Below, in pieces: positions 1 through 8,242 of a stretch of 35,304 nt of DNA. Each line of letters opens with the position of its first letter. Positions within the stretch are counted from its first letter, which is position 1. This DNA is from Gillisia sp. (GTDB taxonomy: Bacteria; Bacteroidota; Bacteroidia; Flavobacteriales; Flavobacteriaceae): the NCBI GenBank assembly GCA_024635675.1, contig JAGXIJ010000057.1:1-35304 (forward strand). Reading direction: 5' to 3'. The translations under genes and the position numbers were made by a program. Below the pieces are notes generated by a model. It searched no databases and had not been told where the DNA came from. It saw only the letters and a list, made by a program, of their open reading frames with translations.

Positions 1-20
1 ATGTTAGAGTATGGTTAAAG

Positions 21-782
21 CTATCGAATGGCTTTAACGAATTCCGCAATTGTTCTGGTTCCATTTTTAGTTAGGTGCTTTATAAAGGCACTTCCTATAA
101 TAGCGCCGCTAGAATACTGAATAGCCTCACGGAAACTTTCTTTGTCACTAATTCCGAAACCTACAATTTGTGGGTTCTGAAGTTTCATGTCGGAAATTCG
201 TTTAAAATAACTTTTGGTTTCTTCTCCAAAACCTGAGGTAGCTCCCGTTACACTAGCGCTACTTACCATATAAATAAACCCGTTAGAAACAGAATCTATA
301 AACCCTATTCTTTCTACAGATGTTTGAGGTGTTATAAGAAAGACATTTATAAGGTTATGTTTTTCAAAAATAGCCTGGTATTTTTCTGAATATACATCTA
401 CAGGTAGATCTGGAATAATTAAACCATCAATCCCGATCTCTTCACATTTTTTACAGAATTTTTCTACCCCATATTGAAGTATAGGATTGAAATAACCCAT
501 AATTATTAAGGGAATTTTTACTGTTTTTCTTATGTCCTTAAGCTGAGAAAAAAGTTTTTCGGTGGTCATTCCATTTTTTAAGGCTATGGTACTACTTTCC
601 TGAATGGTTGGCCCATCTGCCAAAGGATCACTAAATGGCAAACCAATTTCAATCATATCAACGCCATTTTTCTCGAGGTCTTCAATAATTGAAAATGTGT
701 CTTCAGAATTAGGATACCCTGCAGTAAAATATATGGATAAGAGCTTTTTGTCTTCTTGTAATTTTTCTTGAATTCTATTCAT
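21..782 (-). CDS. trpA: Tryptophan synthase alpha subunit
   Basis: This subunit cleaves indole-3-glycerol phosphate to indole and glyceraldehyde 3-phosphate and channels indole to TrpB in the cytoplasm. The 253-residue length is usual for the family. Residues 43-58 carry the IEIGLPFSDPLADGP signature; E45 and D56 correspond to the catalytic Glu49 and Asp60 of the enterobacterial enzyme. The C-terminal phosphate-binding region (GFGIS, then GAIIGSAF) is present. It is the last gene of the trp operon in the visible order, separated from trpB by 196 bp that hold a palindromic repeat; all other trp gaps are under 100 bp. The start codon ATG is the only good choice because the conserved N-terminal helix begins directly after it. 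Confidence 0.97.
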   Translation of the reverse strand: MNRIQEKLQEDKKLLSIYFTAGYPNSEDTFSIIEDLEKNGVDMIEIGLPFSDPLADGPTIQESSTIALKNGMTTEKLFSQLKDIRKTVKIPLIIMGYFNPILQYGVEKFCKKCEEIGIDGLIIPDLPVDVYSEKYQAIFEKHNLINVFLITPQTSVERIGFIDSVSNGFIYMVSSASVTGATSGFGEETKSYFKRISDMKLQNPQIVGFGISDKESFREAIQYSSGAIIGSAFIKHLTKNGTRTIAEFVKAIR

Positions 783-837
783 GTGTACTGTTTAAATTCT
801 TTTATAAACTCTCCTTTTTATTGTCATTTAGTTGTCT

Positions 838-932
838 CGTCACCCTGAATTTATTTCAGGGTCTCAACTAATTATATTGATACATCGTAAAATAATATTC
901 TGAAACTCCCGAAGGGTCGGGACAGAATGACG
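838..932. repeat. Palindromic intergenic repeat between trpB and trpA
   Basis: The element is bounded by CGTCA (838-842) and TGACG (928-932). It contains two hairpins: ACCCTGAA/TTCAGGGT (842-849 with 855-862, 5-nt loop) and ATTCTG-TCCCGA/TCGGGA-CAGAAT (897-902, 907-912, 917-922, 923-928). I recall the layout as typical of short mobile palindromic repeats common between genes in Flavobacteriaceae. It carries no coding potential. Whether it ends, slows or stabilises the trp transcript before trpA is not visible. Confidence 0.7.
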
Positions 933-978
933 TATTTTTTAACCTATTTGTATTTTATTGAAATTTTAAAGTCGCTTG

Positions 979-2160
979 TTATAAGTTGAAATAATCGATA
1001 TATGTACTCAAATCCTTGTCTCCACGTCCCGAAAGATTCAAGACTACAATGTCATCTTTCTCGAACTTACGATCTTCAAAAATCGCAAGCGCATGAGAAG
1101 TCTCAATTGCGGGGATAATTCCTTCCAGTTTCGCTAATTCTTGTCCTGCTTTCATAGCATCAGCATCTGTAACCGAAATAAATTCTGCCCTCCCGGATCT
1201 AAATAAATTAGCATGCATTGGTCCAATTCCCGGATAATCTAGTCCTGCAGATATGGAATATGGCTCTGTGATCTGCCCATCTTCTGTTTGCATAAGTAGG
1301 GTTTTGCTACCATGAATAATTCCTTCTTTTCCTAGGGCTGAGGTTGCTGCACTTTCCCCCGACAACACACCTTTTCCGGCAGCCTCTACTGCTATGATGC
1401 CAACGTCTGGATTGTCTAAATAATGATAGTAGATACCCGCGGCGTTACTTCCTCCACCTACACAAGCCACCACATAATCTGGTGCTTCACGACCTTCTTT
1501 TTCCAGTAACTGAATTTTGATCTCTTCAGAAATCACACTCTGAAATCTAGCCACCATATCTGGATAAGGATGAGGTCCTACCACAGAACCTATAATATAA
1601 TGAGTGTTTATGGGATTATTGATCCAATCTCGAATAGCCTCATTCGTAGCATCCTTTAAGGTTCTACTTCCCGATTTTGCAGGGATCACAGTTGCTCCCA
1701 GCAATTTCATTCTTGCAACGTTTGGTGCTTGTCTCGCAATGTCTATCTCACCCATATAAACGATACATTCTATCCCCATAAGAGCACAGACAGTAGCAGT
1801 AGCTACTCCATGTTGACCTGCACCGGTTTCAGCAATGACCCTGTTCTTTCCTAATCGTTTTGCCATTAATATTTGCCCTACAGTATTGTTTACTTTATGG
1901 GCACCTGTATGGCAAAGATCTTCCCTTTTAAGATAGATCTTGGTGTTGTATTTATCACTTAATCTTGATGCAAAATATAAAGGAGTAGGTCTTCCTACAT
2001 AATCTTTCAAAAGTTGCTTGAACTCTTTTTGAAATGATTCCTCCTGCATTATTTGTACATACTGTTGTCTTAATTCCTCGACATTAGGATATAACATTTC
2101 CGGGATATAGGCTCCTCCAAATTCCCCGTAATAGCCTTTTTCATCTGCTTGATAGGTCAT
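979..2160 (-). CDS. trpB: Tryptophan synthase beta subunit
   Basis: This PLP enzyme condenses indole with serine to give tryptophan. It is 393 residues, the normal length for the TrpB1 family. The PLP-binding lysine is K89 in the GAHKVNN motif, E111 lies in ETGAGQHG, and the phosphate-binding loop GGGSNA is at 235-240. The N-terminal [15 protein letters not shown] segment is typical, which supports the start. It lies 10 bp after trpF, so the two are co-transcribed. No defects are visible. Confidence 0.98.
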   Translation of the reverse strand: MTYQADEKGYYGEFGGAYIPEMLYPNVEELRQQYVQIMQEESFQKEFKQLLKDYVGRPTPLYFASRLSDKYNTKIYLKREDLCHTGAHKVNNTVGQILMAKRLGKNRVIAETGAGQHGVATATVCALMGIECIVYMGEIDIARQAPNVARMKLLGATVIPAKSGSRTLKDATNEAIRDWINNPINTHYIIGSVVGPHPYPDMVARFQSVISEEIKIQLLEKEGREAPDYVVACVGGGSNAAGIYYHYLDNPDVGIIAVEAAGKGVLSGESAATSALGKEGIIHGSKTLLMQTEDGQITEPYSISAGLDYPGIGPMHANLFRSGRAEFISVTDADAMKAGQELAKLEGIIPAIETSHALAIFEDRKFEKDDIVVLNLSGRGDKDLSTYIDYFNL

Positions 2161-2170
2161 GTTTTATATT

Positions 2171-2857
2171 TTATAATTGGGGTTTTAATCCCAGGGTGTC
2201 TTTAAATAATTTTAGTTGCTTTTGATCTTTAAGACCTGCTTCTAATTCAAATTTACTATTTACATCTAAAGCATAAATTAAATGTGACTTATTATGCTTT
2301 TCAAAATAATTAATCAATTCTTTTATAGGTTCTATTTCTTCGAGCCCGATTCCCCCGCTTAGAAAAAATGGAGTATTCGATGGATTTTTTTTTAAAATAT
2401 CCCAATTAAAAACTGTCCCATTTCCTCCCTTGTTTTTTCCCTTGGTATCAAATAGAAAGAAATCTACGAGGCCATCATAAGGTTCCAGATTTTTAAAATC
2501 GAAGGAGTTTAAAATAGAAAACACCTTAATGATTTCTATAGATCTTTTTTCCTGAGACTTAATTTTGTCTATTAGTAAACGTCTTAGTTTTTCACAATAC
2601 TCTGGTGACTCATTGCCATGAAGCTGAATGGCTTTAAAATTGTATTTATCCACCATTTGAACAATAAAATTGAGTTCAGCATTTACAAAGACTCCGGTTT
2701 TTTTTATTTCTGAAGCTATTTCCGGGATTTCACCATTAAAATTTCTTGGTGATTTTTCATAAAAGATAAACCCGAGGTAATCCGGTTTTAAAGTGGTCAC
2801 CTCCAGTATATTTTCTGGATGCTTCATGCCGCATATTTTCAGTTTAGGAACGTTCAT
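2171..2857 (-). CDS. trpF: Phosphoribosylanthranilate isomerase
   Basis: This enzyme carries out the Amadori rearrangement of phosphoribosyl-anthranilate to CdRP, the fourth step of tryptophan synthesis. It is a 228-residue (beta/alpha)8 barrel. C9 in LKICGM and D137 in FLFDTKGKNKGG match the general base and acid of the family, and FFLSGGI near residue 164 is the phosphate site. It is separate from trpC here, unlike the fused enterobacterial form, and lies 1 bp after the trpC stop, implying translational coupling. Confidence 0.96.
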   Translation of the reverse strand: MNVPKLKICGMKHPENILEVTTLKPDYLGFIFYEKSPRNFNGEIPEIASEIKKTGVFVNAELNFIVQMVDKYNFKAIQLHGNESPEYCEKLRRLLIDKIKSQEKRSIEIIKVFSILNSFDFKNLEPYDGLVDFFLFDTKGKNKGGNGTVFNWDILKKNPSNTPFFLSGGIGLEEIEPIKELINYFEKHNKSHLIYALDVNSKFELEAGLKDQKQLKLFKDTLGLKPQL

Positions 2858-2858
2858 T

Positions 2859-3647
2859 TTATTTGCCTGTTAATTCTTTAATGAATTCTGAAGCACTTTT
2901 TCCGGGATTATCCGTCCTCATAAAATTCTCTCCAATTAAAAATCCTTGGTAGCCATAGTTTTTCAGATCTTGAATGGCTTCAGTGCTACTTATCCCACTT
3001 TCAGAAACTTTCACAAAGTCGGTTGGAATTTTTTCAGATAACTGTTTACTGATATATGTGCTTACTTCAAAAGTTTTTAAATTCCTGTTGTTCACTCCCA
3101 ACATATCCAAACTTGGCATAATAGATTTTTCTAATTCTTCCAGATTGTGAACTTCCAATAAAACCTCTAGCCCCAAACTTTTTGCCAATTCAGAAAATCG
3201 TTTTATTTCATCTTTAGTTAGTACGGCAGCTATCAGCAAAATAACATCTGCTCCATGCGCTTTCGCCTCGATGATTTGATATTCATCTATTATAAATTCC
3301 TTTCTTAATAAAGGCATTTTCACCGATGCTCTGGCCAATATCAGATCGTCTAAGGAACCTCCAAAATATTTACCATCTGTTAATACCGACATCCCACAAA
3401 CCCCTGCTTTTTCATATCCAATAGCAACATCCTGAACATTGAGATCTTGATTGATGACAGACTTAGAAGGAGATCTACGTTTATGTTCGGCAATGATCCC
3501 GCTTTTACTGGTTCTTAGGGCTGTTACCAAAGAAGACGTAGTTAAACCAAACAAAGGAAATTTTTCCAGCACATTAGAAATTATGAGCTTCTTTTTTAGA
3601 GCAACTTCGTTCCTTTTATCTGCTATAATTTTATCTAAAATATTCAT
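2859..3647 (-). CDS. trpC: Indole-3-glycerol phosphate synthase
   Basis: This enzyme closes the indole ring by decarboxylating CdRP. It has 262 residues. The active-site strand IIAEHKRRSPSK places E54 and K56 at the catalytic positions; most homologues have Phe where this one has His55, a small variation. Further motifs are DEYQIIEAKAHGAD, LLEVH, GVNNRNL and SESGI. It sits 24 bp after trpD and 1 bp before trpF inside the trp operon. Confidence 0.97.
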   Translation of the reverse strand: MNILDKIIADKRNEVALKKKLIISNVLEKFPLFGLTTSSLVTALRTSKSGIIAEHKRRSPSKSVINQDLNVQDVAIGYEKAGVCGMSVLTDGKYFGGSLDDLILARASVKMPLLRKEFIIDEYQIIEAKAHGADVILLIAAVLTKDEIKRFSELAKSLGLEVLLEVHNLEELEKSIMPSLDMLGVNNRNLKTFEVSTYISKQLSEKIPTDFVKVSESGISSTEAIQDLKNYGYQGFLIGENFMRTDNPGKSASEFIKELTGK

Positions 3648-3671
3648 TTTATAATCTCGTTTGAATGTGAA

Positions 3672-4667
3672 TTATGCCTTACTTAATTCTTGTAATTTGG
3701 TAAGAGCTTTCAGTGCTTTTCCCGACTTTAAAGATTCTTGAGCCCTTGCAAAACCGTCCTTTGGATTACAACCTGTGGAAGTTGCAATAGCCATTCCAGC
3801 ATTGGCACAAACCACATTGTTTTGAGGAGTTGTCCCTTTCCCATTTAAAATGTTCAGGAATATTTTAGCTGAACTTTCTATGGAATTTCCGCCTGAAATC
3901 TCTGAAGCTTTTAATATTTCTACTCCGAAATCTGATGGTTGTAAAACCCCTTCAGAATTATTTGATATAATTTTGGTATCTCCGGTTAGTGAGATCTCAT
4001 CATATCCATCAAGAGCATGTAAAATCGTGAAATTCTTATCGGTGTTCTGATAAAGATATCCATACATTCTAGCTAATTCTAAACTAAAAACTCCTACCAA
4101 CTGATTCTTTGGAAACGCGGGATTTACCATAGGCCCCAGCATATTGAAAAAGGTTTTAACCGCCAACGACTTTCTAATTGGAGCTACATTTTTCATAGCA
4201 GGGTGGAAGAGGGGAGCATGTAGAACGCATATTCCGGCCTTATCTATACATCTCTCCAAGAAACCTGCTTCGTTACTAAATTTAACACCTAAATGTTCCA
4301 TTACATTTGAACTTCCGCTAATGGAAGAAACTCCATAATTCCCATGTTTGGATACTTTTATTCCGGCACCTGCTGTAACAAAAGAAGATAGTGTGGAGAT
4401 ATTAAAAGTATCTTTTCCATCGCCACCTGTTCCGCAAAGATCTATAGGATTATATGCACCCAGGTCTATAGAAATACAAAGGTCTAATAAGGCATCACGA
4501 AAACCTTCCAATTCGTCTATGGTGATACTTCGCATCATGTAAACGGTTAAAAATGCAGCGATCTGACTTGGATTATATTCTCCGTGGGAGATATTAACCA
4601 ACACTTCTCTAGCTTCCGTTTTAGAAATTGTTTCGTGATTTATTAATCTGTTAAGTATATGTTTCAT
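3672..4667 (-). CDS. trpD: Anthranilate phosphoribosyltransferase
   Basis: This enzyme transfers phosphoribose from PRPP to anthranilate. It is 331 residues, usual for a stand-alone TrpD. The glycine-rich PRPP loop GTGGDGKDTFN is at 79-89, followed by KHGNYGVSSISGSSNVMEHLG and the RKSLAVKTFFNMLGPMVNP segment. The gene is separate from trpG, with a 91-bp gap upstream that contains an 18-codon mini-ORF of unknown value. It belongs to the trp operon. Confidence 0.97.
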   Translation of the reverse strand: MKHILNRLINHETISKTEAREVLVNISHGEYNPSQIAAFLTVYMMRSITIDELEGFRDALLDLCISIDLGAYNPIDLCGTGGDGKDTFNISTLSSFVTAGAGIKVSKHGNYGVSSISGSSNVMEHLGVKFSNEAGFLERCIDKAGICVLHAPLFHPAMKNVAPIRKSLAVKTFFNMLGPMVNPAFPKNQLVGVFSLELARMYGYLYQNTDKNFTILHALDGYDEISLTGDTKIISNNSEGVLQPSDFGVEILKASEISGGNSIESSAKIFLNILNGKGTTPQNNVVCANAGMAIATSTGCNPKDGFARAQESLKSGKALKALTKLQELSKA

Positions 4668-4758
4668 CAGTTCTGTTATATTTTCTTTTAACGGTCACAT
4701 GCAATTCGCCAATAATCATTTTGGTTTTTAAATAGATTTTTCATGGCTCATTTTATAA

Positions 4759-5385
4759 TTATTTAGCGCTCTCTTGTATCCAGTTTTTCATGATCTGTTT
4801 TCCCATTGGTGTTAAAACCGATTCAGGGTGAAATTGAACACCTTTTACATCATATTCTCTATGACGCAAAGACATTATTTGTCCGTTCTCGTCAAATGAA
4901 GTAGCTTCTAACGTTGGAGGTAATTCTGGAGCAACAACCCAGGAGTGATACCTGCCCACCATGATCTCTTTCTCTAAACCTTTGAACAAACTTTCATTAT
5001 CTACAACAATTTCAATTTTCGTGGATACACCATGAAATACAGCATCCAGATTAATTAATTTTGCGCCAAATACTTCTCCAATTGCTTGTTGACCTAAGCA
5101 TACTCCCAATATGCTTTTAGTGGCCGCATATTTGGCGATGATGTCCTTTAACAAACCTGCCTCATCGGGTATTCCCGGGCCTGGAGAAAGCAAAATTTTA
5201 TCATATTTCGCGATCATATCCAAATCCACTTCATTGTTACGGCAAACGGTAACAATGCACTCTAATTCTTCTAAATAGTGAACTAGATTATAAACAAACG
5301 AATCGTAATTGTCTATTACAAGAACCGAGGTCCTTTGTTGGGATTGATATCCTATTTTGTTCGATATATTATTGTTTTCTTTCAC
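4759..5385 (-). CDS. trpG: Anthranilate synthase glutamine amidotransferase subunit
   Basis: This subunit supplies ammonia from glutamine to TrpE. It is a class I glutamine amidotransferase of 208 residues with nucleophile C96 in GVCLGQ, and H186 and E188 in QFHPE. The recognisable domain starts at VLVIDNYDSFVYNL (residue 21), so there is a hydrophilic N-terminal extension of about 20 residues not found in most homologues; no internal Met allows a shorter ATG start. The same protein may also serve p-aminobenzoate synthase, as in other bacteria with a single copy, but its place 10 bp after trpE points to tryptophan synthesis. Confidence 0.95.
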   Translation of the reverse strand: MKENNNISNKIGYQSQQRTSVLVIDNYDSFVYNLVHYLEELECIVTVCRNNEVDLDMIAKYDKILLSPGPGIPDEAGLLKDIIAKYAATKSILGVCLGQQAIGEVFGAKLINLDAVFHGVSTKIEIVVDNESLFKGLEKEIMVGRYHSWVVAPELPPTLEATSFDENGQIMSLRHREYDVKGVQFHPESVLTPMGKQIMKNWIQESAK

Positions 5386-5395
5386 TTCTCTTTTC

Positions 5396-6790
5396 TTAAA
5401 TTTCTTCAGCTATTACCATTGCCTGTTTTAGGGCACCAAGCTTATTATATACCTCTTGTAACTCATTTTCTTCATTAGACTCTGAAACTATTCCAGCTCC
5501 GGCCTGATAATGTAAAGTATGGTTCTTGCTCACAAAGGAGCGTATAATAATGGCGTGATTGTAATTGCCATTAAAATCCATGAAACCAATGGCTCCACCA
5601 TAAGCACTTCTATTTACATTTTCATATTTTTCAATTAGGGTCATGGCACTATGTTTTGGTGCACCACTTAGGGTTCCTGCAGGGAAAGTATCTGCTACAA
5701 TTTGCATAGTTCCCACATCCTTATTTCTAGTCCCTGAAACTTTACTTACCAGGTGAATAACATGAGAGAAAAATTGTACTTCCCTATATTTTTCAACTTT
5801 AACGTTTTTGCTATGTCTGCTTAAATCGTTTCGGGCTAGATCCACCAACATTACATGTTCTGCATTTTCCTTTTCGTCTTCAGATAATTTCTTTGCTAAT
5901 TCTGCGTCTTTTTCATCATTTCCGGTTCTTTTGAAGGTGCCGGCAATTGGATGTATTTCAGCTTTGTCATTAGAGACAACTAATTGGGCTTCCGGAGAAC
6001 TTCCAAATATTTTGAAATTACCATAGTCGAAGTAGAATAAATATGGGGACGGATTAATACTTCTTAAGGCACGATATACATTAAATTCATCGCCTTTAAA
6101 GCTCTGGGAAAATCTACGGGATAATACCAATTGAAAAACATCACCTCGCTGGCAATGTTTTTTTCCTAGTTTAACGTTTTCCTTATATTCAGCATCGGTA
6201 AGATTTGAAACCGGAGAATTCTCTCTTCTAAAATTATAGGTCGCGAAATTCTTAACCTTAATTAGTTGTTCTATTTCTTCCAGCTTGCTTTCAGAATTAT
6301 AATTATGATCAAAAATATAGGCCTCATTATTAAAATGATTGATAGCAATTATATTTTGATACACTGCATAATAGATTTCAGGTATCTCTAGATCCCCTTT
6401 CTTTTTAGTTATGCTAATGTCTTCAAAATATTGAACCCCATCATAAGCTGTATAACCAAATAATCCATTGTTAATGAATTTGAAACTGGAAGCATCTGTT
6501 TTAAAAAGTGAGGAGAAATTTTGTATCGCTTCAGCAATATTCAAGTCGGATGTAATTGGTCGTGTTTTTCTATTTCCATCTGGAAAGAGCTCTTCAATTT
6601 GCCCGTCCTTAATCTTTATAGATGCAATTGGATTACAACACACATAGGAAAAACTATTATCGTTTGCATGATAATCACTACTCTCCAGCAAAAGACTGTT
6701 TGGATATTTATCCCGGATCTTAAGATACACACTAACCGGGGTTATAGTATCTGCCAGTAATTTCTTGTAGTTTGTTTTTAAGGTGTACAT
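5396..6790 (-). CDS. trpE: Anthranilate synthase component I
   Basis: This subunit makes anthranilate from chorismate with ammonia from TrpG. With the ATG at 6788-6790 the protein is 464 residues, normal for the family. An upstream in-frame ATG at 6838 would add 16 residues (MSHDKPFFYYNFLKND), but those codons lie in the attenuator terminator, so the downstream start is chosen. The LLESS motif at residues 34-38 is the known tryptophan feedback site. The C-terminal chorismate-binding half contains PSPYLFYFDYG, GSSPEAQ, HPIAGTFKRTG, LVDLARNDL and the GTLSGAPKH motif. Expression is predicted to be controlled by the leader at 6814-6930. First structural gene of the operon. Confidence 0.96.
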   Translation of the reverse strand: MYTLKTNYKKLLADTITPVSVYLKIRDKYPNSLLLESSDYHANDNSFSYVCCNPIASIKIKDGQIEELFPDGNRKTRPITSDLNIAEAIQNFSSLFKTDASSFKFINNGLFGYTAYDGVQYFEDISITKKKGDLEIPEIYYAVYQNIIAINHFNNEAYIFDHNYNSESKLEEIEQLIKVKNFATYNFRRENSPVSNLTDAEYKENVKLGKKHCQRGDVFQLVLSRRFSQSFKGDEFNVYRALRSINPSPYLFYFDYGNFKIFGSSPEAQLVVSNDKAEIHPIAGTFKRTGNDEKDAELAKKLSEDEKENAEHVMLVDLARNDLSRHSKNVKVEKYREVQFFSHVIHLVSKVSGTRNKDVGTMQIVADTFPAGTLSGAPKHSAMTLIEKYENVNRSAYGGAIGFMDFNGNYNHAIIIRSFVSKNHTLHYQAGAGIVSESNEENELQEVYNKLGALKQAMVIAEEI

Positions 6791-6813
6791 ATCGTTTTTT
6801 AAAAAATTATAAT

Positions 6814-6843
6814 AAAAAAAAGGCTTGTCGTGAGACAAGCCTT
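6814..6843 (-). terminator. trp attenuator terminator
   Basis: On the minus strand a perfect 10-bp stem, AAGGCTTGTC (6843-6834) with GACAAGCCTT (6829-6820), closes a 4-nt loop and runs into eight U residues (6821-6814). It ends 23 nt before the trpE start codon and lies 25 nt after the leader peptide stop, the place expected for an attenuator rather than for the end of an upstream gene. Confidence 0.92.
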
Positions 6844-6879
6844 GTATAGGAAAATACTATAGCAATGTTACTTCACGAC
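6827..6879 (-). promoter_or_regulatory. Candidate trp antiterminator pairing
   Basis: GTCGTGA (6879-6873), inside the last codons of the leader peptide, is perfectly complementary to TCACGAC (6833-6827), which is the loop plus the start of the descending arm of the terminator. A ribosome stalled at the Trp codons (6906-6898) would leave the first segment free, so this pairing would prevent the terminator. A ribosome that reaches the stop codon would cover it and allow termination. The pairing is inferred by eye, not by folding energy. Confidence 0.65.
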
Positions 6880-6930
6880 GTTTTGACGTAAGTTACTCCA
6901 CCACCAAGTATGTACTGTATTAATTTTCAT
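6868..6930 (-). CDS. trpL: trp operon leader peptide (MKINTVHTWWWSNLRQNVVK)
   Basis: A 20-codon ORF begins with ATG at 6930 and ends with TAA at 6868. Codons 9-11 are three consecutive TGG tryptophan codons, and the terminator of the attenuator follows after 25 nt. Tandem Trp codons in so short a peptide, directly upstream of trpE, are diagnostic of a ribosome-sensed attenuator. A structured trp leader of this kind is known in Bacteroidota (the Bacteroid-trp RNA motif). The peptide itself is probably without function after translation. Confidence 0.92.
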   Translation of the reverse strand: MKINTVHTWWWSNLRQNVVK

Positions 6931-6948
6931 TGGTTCAAATATAAGTAT

Positions 6949-6980
6949 CAAAGTTGAATAGACAATGGTTTTTTTCAAAA
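6949..6980 (-). promoter_or_regulatory. Candidate trp operon promoter
   Basis: TTTTG (6980-6976), a 19-nt spacer and CAACTTTG (6956-6949) match the Bacteroidota consensus TTTG-N19-TAnnTTTG with one mismatch. Transcription would start near 6942, giving a short leader before trpL at 6930. A second exact TATATTTG at 6943-6936 with ATTG 19 nt upstream is an alternative but would start inside trpL. Confidence 0.5.
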
Positions 6981-7013
6981 CTCTAACACAATTATAATTT
7001 TAAATAATGATCA

Positions 7014-7583
7014 TTAAAATTTCAAATTCACTTCTAGGTCAAAATTATCGTAGATAGTTTTATCTCCTAGGTCGTCAAAAAAGCTTCCAGAACCATACTT
7101 TACATCGTACTTCGATCTATCTATAGTTAATTTTGCATTTGCTGAATCTTCCTTCATTTTTAAATCGAAAGTTACTGGCTTAGTGATATTCTTAATTGTT
7201 AAATTACCAACTACTCCATAAGTCCCATTTCCTTTTTCAGCAATATTGGTAATAACCAATTTAGCTGTTGAGTGTTTTTTTACACCAAAAAAGTCTTCAG
7301 ATTTTAAATGACCTTCCAATTTTTGTTTGTACTCACCTGTAAGATCTTCATTGGTTATACTAGACATATCCATTACAAATTCACCACCAACTAATTTTTC
7401 GTCTTCTATGTTGAAAAATCCGCTTTTTAAGTTGATAGTTCCAGTATGAGAACCAGTCACTTTTTTTCCCGTCCAGGTTACTTTACTTTCTTTAACGTCA
7501 ATTTCTTTCTTTAAACTTGTAAAAGCTACTGTAGATAGTACAATTACTGAGGCTGCCAAGCCTTTTAAAAGATTCTTTTTCAT
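7014..7583 (-). CDS. YceI family periplasmic lipid-binding-like protein
   Basis: A 189-residue exported protein with a signal peptide (basic MKKNLLKG, then hydrophobic stretch to about residue 24). The rest fits the YceI/lipocalin-like beta-barrel family: an early VTWTGKKVTGSHTGTI strand, SGFF, FDLKMKE, and a C-terminal DRSKYDVKYGSGSFFDDLGDKTIYDNFDLEVNLKF that is typical of the family. Members bind polyisoprenoid or amide lipids in the periplasm; the ligand here is unknown. It lies 20 bp after the nitroreductase gene and is probably part of the marR operon. A link to envelope stress is an inference. Confidence 0.9.
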   Translation of the reverse strand: MKKNLLKGLAASVIVLSTVAFTSLKKEIDVKESKVTWTGKKVTGSHTGTINLKSGFFNIEDEKLVGGEFVMDMSSITNEDLTGEYKQKLEGHLKSEDFFGVKKHSTAKLVITNIAEKGNGTYGVVGNLTIKNITKPVTFDLKMKEDSANAKLTIDRSKYDVKYGSGSFFDDLGDKTIYDNFDLEVNLKF

Positions 7584-7603
7584 AACAATTCTCTTTTTTT
7601 GGT

Positions 7604-8236
7604 TTATAAAACATTAATTAAGTCATTCTTACTTTTTCTAACCTTTGCAGCAAACTGCGATTGGTCTTCATCACTTCTATACCCAACTGTTGCAATCACT
7701 GCAGTAGTTAGACCTTTCTCCTTTAAATTTAAAAGTTCATCATACTTTGCGATATCAAATCCTTCCATAGGGCAAGTATCTATTCTCATATTTGCTGCAG
7801 CAGAGAGTAAATTACCCAAAGCGATGTAAGCTTGTTTTGCTGCCCAAAGACTTTGATCCTCCGGATTTAACTTTAAAATAGTGCTTTCTAACATTCCTTT
7901 TAGGCCATCAAGATCTTCTAATTTTAGAGATCTAGTTTCGGCAATATCTTCTAGGTATGAATCTACATACTCAGTAGTTATTTGAGTTTTATTAGCAAAT
8001 ACAATAATTTCTGAAGCGTCTGTGATCTGTGTTTGATTCCATGAAGCCAGTTTTAATTCTTCTCTAAGAGCAGCATCCTTAACCACAATTATTTCGTAAG
8101 GTTGTAAGCCATAAGAGGAAGCTGATAGTTGTATTGCTTCTAGAAGGGTTTCTAAATCTTCTGAGGAAAGTTCTTTGTTTGCATCAAATTTTTTGGTGGC
8201 ATATCGCCAGTTTAAATCTTCAATGTAGTTACTCAT
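7604..8236 (-). CDS. NAD(P)H-dependent oxidoreductase, nitroreductase family
   Basis: A 210-residue FMN flavoprotein of the NfsB/nitroreductase fold, expected to reduce nitroaromatics, quinones or similar compounds with NAD(P)H. RYATKKFD near residues 11-18 supplies the FMN phosphate contacts, SSYGLQPYEIIVV (40-52) is the family signature, and the C-terminal AVIATVGYRSDED contacts FMN. No signal peptide. It lies 6 bp after marR, so the MarR protein probably controls it and the inducer may be a substrate. The physiological substrate cannot be read from the sequence. Confidence 0.92.
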   Translation of the reverse strand: MSNYIEDLNWRYATKKFDANKELSSEDLETLLEAIQLSASSYGLQPYEIIVVKDAALREELKLASWNQTQITDASEIIVFANKTQITTEYVDSYLEDIAETRSLKLEDLDGLKGMLESTILKLNPEDQSLWAAKQAYIALGNLLSAAANMRIDTCPMEGFDIAKYDELLNLKEKGLTTAVIATVGYRSDEDQSQFAAKVRKSKNDLINVL

Positions 8237-8242
8237 TGTTTT

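Noticed and set aside
6791-6838. N-terminal extension of trpE
   Set aside because: These codons coincide with the attenuator hairpin and its U tract; the conserved protein starts at 6790.
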